A stretch of DNA of 11,354 bases from Chloroflexota bacterium (GTDB lineage: Bacteria > Chloroflexota > UBA5177 > JANWHV01): the NCBI GenBank assembly GCA_025450375.1, contig JANWHO010000226.1, positions 1 to 11,354 of the forward strand. Direction: 5' to 3'. The notes below the pieces were generated by a model, which worked only from the letters and a program-made list of their open reading frames with translations, had not been told where the DNA came from and made no database searches. Positions 7,011 to 11,354 of the stretch are shown in pieces. The stretch's first letter is position 1; each line of letters begins with the position of its first letter. Position numbers and translations under genes: made by a program.

Positions 7011-8051
7011 ATGATGAGAATTGCCCTGGGCCAGCTCCCCTGGCCGGATGAGGAGTTTCTCCTCTTCGCGCGGCAACTTGGGCTGGATGGGATTCAGTTC
7101 AATACCCCTCGGCTCCCCGGCACGGAACGATGGGAGTACGAGGATCTGCTTGCCCTACGGGAGCGCTGCGAGGGCCATGGGCTGCGGGTCGAGGCGATCG
7201 AGAACCTGCCAAACTCGTTCTATGAGCGGTGCATGTTGGGTCTCACCGGGCGCGAAGGGGAACTGGAGCATGTGCGCGCCACCATCCGCAACATAGGTAG
7301 GGCAGGGATTCCTATCCTGGGCTTTCACTTCATGCCGGGATCAGTGTGGCGCACCTCGCTCACCGCGCCGGGACGGGGCGGGGCGCGGGTGAGCGCCTTC
7401 GATCTGGCGGAGGCCACTGATCCGGCCAGATTGGGCGAGATCTTTATCGCCCGGCGCGATCGGCGTATCCTGGAGAATGAGTCGTTCGTGCAAGATGCCC
7501 AGTTCGGCGCCGGCGCGGAGCTAAGCGAGGAAGCCATCTGGGAGAACTTCCACTACTTTCTCGAAGGGGTGCTCCCCACGGCCGAGGAGGCGGGGGTGCG
7601 TCTTGCCCTGCATCCGGACGATCCGCCGGTGCCGATGCTGGGCGGGATCGCACGCGTCTTTCGGAGCGTGGAGGCGCTGAGGCGGGCAGTCGAGATCGCC
7701 AATAGCCCGGCCCTTGGCCTTGACCTCTGTTTGGGCACCATCTCGGAGATGGGGGGCGAGGAGGCGGTACTGGAGGCCATTCGCGCCTTCGGACCCACGG
7801 GGAAGATTGCTTACGTCCACTTCCGCGATGTTCAGGGCTCGGTGCCGCGGTTCCAGGAGTCGTTCCTGGGCGAGGGGAATTTCAATCCCTTGAAGGTGAT
7901 GCGCGCATTGAAGAGCGCCGGCTATAGCGGATTTATCCTGGACGATCACGTTCCCCGGATGACCGGCGACTCAGAATACGCGCACCGTGGGCGGGCGCAC
8001 GCGATCGGCTACCTCCAGGCGCTGCTGGCCGCCGTGGAGGATGAAGTGTAG
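7011..8051 (+). CDS. uxuA: D-mannonate dehydratase
   Basis: This 346-residue protein is recognisable as UxuA/ManD (EC 4.2.1.8), which dehydrates D-mannonate to 2-keto-3-deoxy-D-gluconate in the cytoplasm on a TIM barrel with bound Mn. Family landmarks are present: LALHPDDPP with H201, a Cys ligand C240 in LDLCLGT, H270 in VHFRDV, and D312-H313 in LDDHVP. This ordered His, Cys, His, Asp set is the metal site described for the Streptococcus suis enzyme, at almost the same numbering. Two ATGs lie side by side; the first has the better spacing from GGAGG at 6998-7002. It is shorter than the E. coli form (about 394 residues), like other compact bacterial members. No uronate isomerase, mannonate oxidoreductase or KDG kinase is in the window, so the source of mannonate here is unknown; oxidation of mannose or a uronic-acid side chain are possibilities. 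Confidence 0.92.
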   Translation: MMRIALGQLPWPDEEFLLFARQLGLDGIQFNTPRLPGTERWEYEDLLALRERCEGHGLRVEAIENLPNSFYERCMLGLTGREGELEHVRATIRNIGRAGIPILGFHFMPGSVWRTSLTAPGRGGARVSAFDLAEATDPARLGEIFIARRDRRILENESFVQDAQFGAGAELSEEAIWENFHYFLEGVLPTAEEAGVRLALHPDDPPVPMLGGIARVFRSVEALRRAVEIANSPALGLDLCLGTISEMGGEEAVLEAIRAFGPTGKIAYVHFRDVQGSVPRFQESFLGEGNFNPLKVMRALKSAGYSGFILDDHVPRMTGDSEYAHRGRAHAIGYLQALLAAVEDEV

Positions 8052-8082
8052 GAGGATATTCCCTGTAGCCGGCGCTCGCTCA

Positions 8083-8163
8083 TCACCGCCCTATCAGGTT
8101 GGAGACGGCCACCCACACCGCCAGCAGGCAGAGCACCGCGCCCGCGGCCATGGTGGCGCGGGG
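8083..8163 (-). pseudogene. relic of the 3' end of an MFS transporter gene
   Basis: Read on the minus strand, this stretch gives RATMAAGAVLCLLAVWVAV followed by SNLIGR and a stop. That is nearly the same as the end of the MFS gene at the right edge of the window (RATMVAGTVLCLLAVWVAI, then SNLR). DNA identity over 8095-8161 against 11267-11333 is 62 of 67. Similarity ends abruptly at about 8162, where the glycine/arginine-rich loop should continue, and the frame beyond it is unlike a transporter. At the other end, the ancestral TAG can be recognised at 8091-8093 but is out of frame after a small deletion. What remains is about 25 codons of a duplicated gene, with no possible function as a transporter. 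Confidence 0.72.
8095..8161. repeat. left copy of a 67-bp direct repeat
   Basis: It matches 11267-11333 in the same orientation with 5 mismatches and no gaps. The pair brackets the GH78 gene. Two of the five differences are silent in the MFS reading frame and three give conservative changes, so the copies diverged at least partly as coding sequence. Confidence 0.88.
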
Positions 8164-8185
8164 GCACGAAGACCAACCGGTAGGT

Positions 8186-8345
8186 TTACCGCGGTGAAGA
8201 TGGGCGACCCACGGCGCTGAATAAGAGCGAGTGCGCGGCCCGGAGCGGCGGGTCGCGCATCTCGGGCGGCGCGCCGCGGGAGAGACGTACTGCCAGGCGC
8301 ACCGGGTAGACGTGGCGCCGCGGCGGCCCGGCGTAGTGCGCGGTG
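8186..8345 (-). pseudogene. possible unidentified gene relic
   Basis: The minus-strand frame through this segment (reading HVYPVRLAVRLSRG and, further on, LRAAHSLLFSAVG) has third codon positions that are almost all G or C and second positions clearly richer in A and T. That is the pattern of a real coding frame in GC-rich DNA. It has no credible start: the open frame runs upstream only as antisense to the rhamnosidase start. It ends at a stop at 8186. I do not recognise the family. It could be part of the same decayed locus as the MFS relic next to it, or chance. Confidence 0.25.
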
Positions 8346-8406
8346 CCCCTACCCAGTATCCCTATCGAATCGCCAGGGTATTCGGGCCAAGCTGTACTAG
8401 ACGAAG

Positions 8407-8412
8407 AAGGAG
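8407..8412 (+). promoter_or_regulatory. ribosome binding site of the rhamnosidase gene
   Basis: AAGGAG lies 5 nt before the ATG at 8418. It decides the start: the frame is open to an earlier ATG at 8343, but that one has no ribosome site and would add 25 residues that fit nothing in the GH78 family. Confidence 0.75.
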
Positions 8413-8417
8413 TAGCA

Positions 8418-11255
8418 ATGACCCCGCCGAGCCCCTTGCCGCGTGATGGAACGGCTACGACCACCGTGGCTTCCCTCAAGTTCGAATACCGCCATGACGC
8501 GCTGGGAATCGGCGCCGCTCGGCCCCGTCTAAGCTGGACCGTCGTTACCTCCCTCGCTGGCTGGTATCAGGCTGCCTACGCGGTCGAGGCGTACGAAGCA
8601 GATGGCTCCCTCAGGGAATGGACCGATCGGATAGAGTCTGACCAATCCGTCCTTATCCCCTGGCCGTTCGCGCCGTTGATGTCCCGGGAGTCCCGAATGG
8701 TGCGGGTCCAGGTGTGGGACGCCGAGGGACGTTCCTCCGGTTGGAGTGAGTCGTACCCTGTAGAGGCCGGCCTGCTGCACGCGGACGATTGGGTGGCACG
8801 CTTTGTAACGCCCGCCTGGGAGGAGGATACGACTCGCCCACAGCCCAGCTCGCTGCTCCGGCGCGAGTTCGACGCACGCGCGCCGATCGCGTGGGCGCGA
8901 TTATACGTGACCGCGCTTGGCGTCTATGAGATACAGCTCAACGGGTCCGTGGTCGGCGATCATGTTCTGGCCCCTGGCTGGACGAGCTACGACCATAGGC
9001 TGCGCTATCAGACTTTTAACGTGACGGACCTGCTCCGCGAAGGCCCGAACGCCATCGGCGCCATCCTGGGGGATGGCTGGTTTCGGGGCCGGTTGGGTTT
9101 CCATGGCGGTCGTCGGAATATCTACGGTGATCGGCTTGCGCTGTTGGCGCAACTGGAGATCGGCTACACGGATGGGACACTCGATCGCCTGGTCACCGAT
9201 GGAGTCTGGCGTGCCGCCACCGGGCCAATCCTCGCCAGCGATCTCTACGATGGCGAGATCTACGACGCGCGCCGGGAAAGGGCGGGTTGGTCGGAGCCGG
9301 GGCACGATGCTAGCGACTGGGCCGGCGTCCGCCTGATCGATCGAGATCTGGCTACCCTAGTCGCGCCGCTCGGGCCACCCGTGCGGCGAACCGAGCATCT
9401 CGCGCCGATCGCGATCACTACTTCTCCGGCGGGCCGCACTCTCGTCGACTTCGGCCAGAACCTGGTCGGCCGGCTGCGCCTGACTGTCTCGGGGCAGGCG
9501 GGAGAGACGGTCACCCTGCGCCATGCCGAGGTGCTTGAGGATGGCGAGTTGTGCGTCCGCCCGCTCCGGTTTGCCCAGGCGACCGACCAGTACACCCTAC
9601 GGGGCGGACCGAAGGAAACCTGGGAGCCGCGGTTTACCTTCCATGGCTTCCGCTATGCCGAGGTGAGCGGCTGGCCGGGTGAGTTGGGCCCGGATGATAT
9701 CCGGGCGGTAGTCTGCCACTCCGATCTCGATCGCACCGGCTGGTTCGAGTGCTCGGATCCGCAAGTAAACCGGCTGCACGAGAACGTGGTGTGGAGCATG
9801 CGCGGCAACTTTCTCGACGTCCCAACCGATTGCCCGCAGCGCGATGAGCGGTTGGGTTGGACCGGTGACATCCAGGTCTTCGCGCCGACCGCCGCCTTTC
9901 TCTACGACTCCATGGGCTTCCTGGCTTCCTGGCTGGCGGACCTGGCAGTCGAGCAGAGCCCCGCGGGAGTCGTGCCGTATATCGTCCCGAACGTCCGCGA
10001 CGGAGCCTTGCCGCCGACGGCCGCCTGGGGAGACGCGGCGGTAATTGTCCCGTGGACACTCTACCAACGGTATGGCGATTCGCGCATCCTGGCCGATCAG
10101 TTTGCCAGTATGCGCGCCTGGGTTGATTGCATCGCCAATCTGGCGGGGGTACGGCGGCTGTGGGACCGAGGCTTTCAGTTTGGCGACTGGTTGGACCCGG
10201 CCGCGCCGCCGGCGCGGCCGGGTGACACGCGCACGGACCCCCATTTGGTGGCTACCGCGTACTTCGCTCGGTCGGCCGAACTGCTGGGGCTGGCGGCGGG
10301 AGTACTCAACAGAGCCAAAGAGGAGGACCACTACCGGACGCTCGCCACTGAGGCGCGCGAGGCATTCGACCGTGAATACATCTCGCCGTCCGGCCGGATC
10401 GTCAGTGACTCCACGACCGCGTACGCGCTGGCCCTGCGATTCGATCTGCTCCGTGATAGCGAGCGACGGAGACATGCCGGCAGGCGGCTGGCCGACCTCG
10501 TACGTGACGGCGGCTACCGCATCAGTACCGGCTTCGTAGGCACGCCGCTGATTTGCGACGCATTGTGCGACGTCGGAGAATATGACACCGCCTTTAGGCT
10601 GCTCACGCAGCGGGCCTGCCCGTCGTGGCTGTATCCGGTGACAATGGGCGCCACCACCATCTGGGAGCGATGGGATAGCATGCTCCCGGATGGCTCGGTA
10701 AATCCCGGTGAGATGACCTCATTCAACCATTATGCCCTTGGGGCGGTCGCCGATTGGCTGCATCGCACGGTCGGCGGCCTCGCTCCCGCGGAGCCGGGGT
10801 ATCGCCATATTGAGGTCAAACCTCGTCCGGGCGGCAGGCTCGCGCACGCCCGCGCGCGGCATCGGACGCCGTATGGGCCGGCCGAGGTGGCGTGGGCAAT
10901 AGAGCGAGGGCACATCGGGATTACGGTCGACGTGCCTCCGAATACGACCGCCACCGTGACCCTCCCCATGACGGACGCGGATCCGATCACGATCGGATCC
11001 GGAACGCACCATTGGTCCTACCCAATTAGCCCCGCTGTCCGCCAGCCGCTCTCCCTCGACAGTCCACTGATCGAACTGATTGATGACCCGGATGCATGGG
11101 ACGCTGTGGTGCGGGCTGTTCCTCAGTTAGCCGGACGGGAGGTTGGCTTGCATGGCCGCCGCGACATGCCCTTACGCCAGGTGGTGGCCGTGCTCCCTCA
11201 GTCCGAGGCGTTGTTCGCGGCTGTCGAAGGGGCACTGAACGGACTAGAACGATAA
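8418..11255 (+). CDS. GH78 alpha-L-rhamnosidase
   Basis: This 945-residue protein should remove terminal alpha-L-rhamnose from glycosides or oligosaccharides. The domain order is that of family GH78: an Ig-like N-terminal domain (about 17-120, with SLKFEYR and RPRLSW), a carbohydrate-binding-like domain (about 155-275, with LYVTALGVYEIQLNG), a beta-sandwich (about 325-425, with LVDFGQNLVGRL), the six-hairpin catalytic barrel (about 430-790) and a C-terminal beta domain (about 795-868). The catalytic motif D471-C-P-Q-R-D476-E477-R-L-G-W-T-G-D484 is intact, and E750 in TIWERWD is a strong candidate for the general base. A helical tail (869-945) follows. No signal peptide is visible, so it is probably cytoplasmic. 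The start is set by AAGGAG at 8407-8412. Its 366-nt distance from uxuA suggests its own promoter, and it sits between two copies of an MFS gene end. Confidence 0.94.
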   Translation: MTPPSPLPRDGTATTTVASLKFEYRHDALGIGAARPRLSWTVVTSLAGWYQAAYAVEAYEADGSLREWTDRIESDQSVLIPWPFAPLMSRESRMVRVQVWDAEGRSSGWSESYPVEAGLLHADDWVARFVTPAWEEDTTRPQPSSLLRREFDARAPIAWARLYVTALGVYEIQLNGSVVGDHVLAPGWTSYDHRLRYQTFNVTDLLREGPNAIGAILGDGWFRGRLGFHGGRRNIYGDRLALLAQLEIGYTDGTLDRLVTDGVWRAATGPILASDLYDGEIYDARRERAGWSEPGHDASDWAGVRLIDRDLATLVAPLGPPVRRTEHLAPIAITTSPAGRTLVDFGQNLVGRLRLTVSGQAGETVTLRHAEVLEDGELCVRPLRFAQATDQYTLRGGPKETWEPRFTFHGFRYAEVSGWPGELGPDDIRAVVCHSDLDRTGWFECSDPQVNRLHENVVWSMRGNFLDVPTDCPQRDERLGWTGDIQVFAPTAAFLYDSMGFLASWLADLAVEQSPAGVVPYIVPNVRDGALPPTAAWGDAAVIVPWTLYQRYGDSRILADQFASMRAWVDCIANLAGVRRLWDRGFQFGDWLDPAAPPARPGDTRTDPHLVATAYFARSAELLGLAAGVLNRAKEEDHYRTLATEAREAFDREYISPSGRIVSDSTTAYALALRFDLLRDSERRRHAGRRLADLVRDGGYRISTGFVGTPLICDALCDVGEYDTAFRLLTQRACPSWLYPVTMGATTIWERWDSMLPDGSVNPGEMTSFNHYALGAVADWLHRTVGGLAPAEPGYRHIEVKPRPGGRLAHARARHRTPYGPAEVAWAIERGHIGITVDVPPNTTATVTLPMTDADPITIGSGTHHWSYPISPAVRQPLSLDSPLIELIDDPDAWDAVVRAVPQLAGREVGLHGRRDMPLRQVVAVLPQSEALFAAVEGALNGLER

Positions 11256-11260
11256 GGAAT

Positions 11261-11354
11261 CTACCGCAGGTTGGAGATGGCCACCCACACCGCCAGTAGG
11301 CAGAGAACCGTGCCCGCGACCATGGTGGCGCGGGCCCCGATGCGGGCGCCCAGC
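11261..11354 (-). CDS. C-terminal end of an MFS transporter (5' part outside window)
   Basis: Only the last 30 codons and the stop are present, read leftward from the right edge. The peptide begins LGARIGARATMVAGTVLC and continues into a hydrophobic final helix (LLAVWVAISNL) before a terminal Arg. A GxRxGxRAT loop followed by a last membrane helix and a very short tail is typical of the C-terminus of EntS-like MFS efflux proteins (MFS_3 type). It is convergent with the rhamnosidase gene, with 5 nt between the two stops and no terminator between them. Its last 67 bp recur at 8095-8161. The transported compound cannot be inferred from so short a piece, and the family assignment is tentative. 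Confidence 0.6.
   Translation of the reverse strand, partial: LGARIGARATMVAGTVLCLLAVWVAISNLR
11267..11333. repeat. right copy of a 67-bp direct repeat
   Basis: It pairs with 8095-8161 (62 of 67 bases identical, same orientation). This copy lies inside the MFS gene end that reaches the window edge in frame and is presumably the functional one. Confidence 0.88.

Larger units (their letters stand above)
8052..8417. other. intergenic region without an intact gene
   Basis: This 366-nt gap separates uxuA from the rhamnosidase gene. It contains a decayed MFS gene end on the minus strand (about 8083-8163), a minus-strand segment with coding-like composition but no recognised product (about 8186-8345), and the ribosome site of the rhamnosidase gene (8407-8412). 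No strong promoter hexamers, terminator or RNA gene were seen. A short plus-strand frame across 8231-8446 is Arg/Pro-rich and overlaps the rhamnosidase start, so it was not taken as a gene. Confidence 0.6.

Noticed and set aside
8343..8417. An upstream ATG for the rhamnosidase
   Set aside because: It has no ribosome site, whereas the ATG at 8418 has AAGGAG 5 nt before it.
9597..10475. A 292-codon open frame on the minus strand opposite the rhamnosidase gene
   Set aside because: It is antisense to the conserved catalytic domain and its product is rich in Arg, Gly and Pro with no known motif.
8095..11333. The direct repeats as attachment sites of an integrative element
   Set aside because: There is no integrase, tRNA gene or mobility gene between them, and the repeats follow the boundaries of MFS coding sequence rather than a compact att core.

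Overview
The window is a GC-rich stretch of bacterial chromosome carrying a carbohydrate uptake and breakdown locus. Almost all of it is coding and nearly all genes lie on the + strand. No rRNA, tRNA, CRISPR array, transposase or phage gene was seen. The gene content (binding-protein-dependent sugar permeases, a GH38-type glycosidase, a cupin-type phosphoglucose isomerase, a ROK kinase, a short mannonate dehydratase and a GH78 rhamnosidase), together with the base composition, would fit a Chloroflexota-like soil or thermophilic heterotroph. No phylogenetic marker is present, so this placement is a guess.

Layout. (1) Positions 1-6842 look like one operon of tightly packed genes: the 3' end of a MalF-type permease, a MalG-type permease (ATGA overlap), a GH38-like alpha-mannosidase-family protein (16-nt gap), an aldose 1-epimerase-like protein (1-nt gap), a ROK sugar kinase with a GTG start (48-nt gap), and a cupin-type glucose-6-phosphate isomerase (40-nt gap). 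(2) A 168-nt gap at 6843-7010 carries repeated CACGGA words, three tandem copies of a 9-base unit, and a perfect 29-bp palindrome formed by the last copies and their inverse. (3) Positions 7011-8051 encode a D-mannonate dehydratase (UxuA family). (4) A 366-nt gap at 8052-8417 has no intact gene. It holds a decayed relic of the 3' end of an MFS transporter gene on the minus strand and a possible second minus-strand relic. (5) Positions 8418-11255 encode a GH78 alpha-L-rhamnosidase. (6) The 3' end of an MFS transporter gene enters from the right edge on the minus strand, convergent with the rhamnosidase and 5 nt away. Its last codons are about 93% identical to the relic in region 4, so the rhamnosidase is flanked by two same-orientation copies of one MFS gene end.

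How it may work together (inference). The permeases, with a binding protein presumably encoded upstream, import an oligosaccharide or glycoside. GH38 and GH78 both lack a visible signal peptide and would cut it in the cytoplasm to mannose-like sugars and rhamnose. The epimerase equilibrates anomers, the ROK kinase phosphorylates the hexose, and the cupin isomerase feeds fructose 6-phosphate to central metabolism. Mannonate dehydratase adds an acid-sugar branch (mannonate to 2-keto-3-deoxygluconate), whose partner enzymes are not in the window. I see no wholly new type of system. The most notable items are the duplicated MFS gene end around the rhamnosidase, the palindrome and tandem repeat upstream of uxuA, and departures from family consensus at the active sites of the GH38 and ROK proteins.
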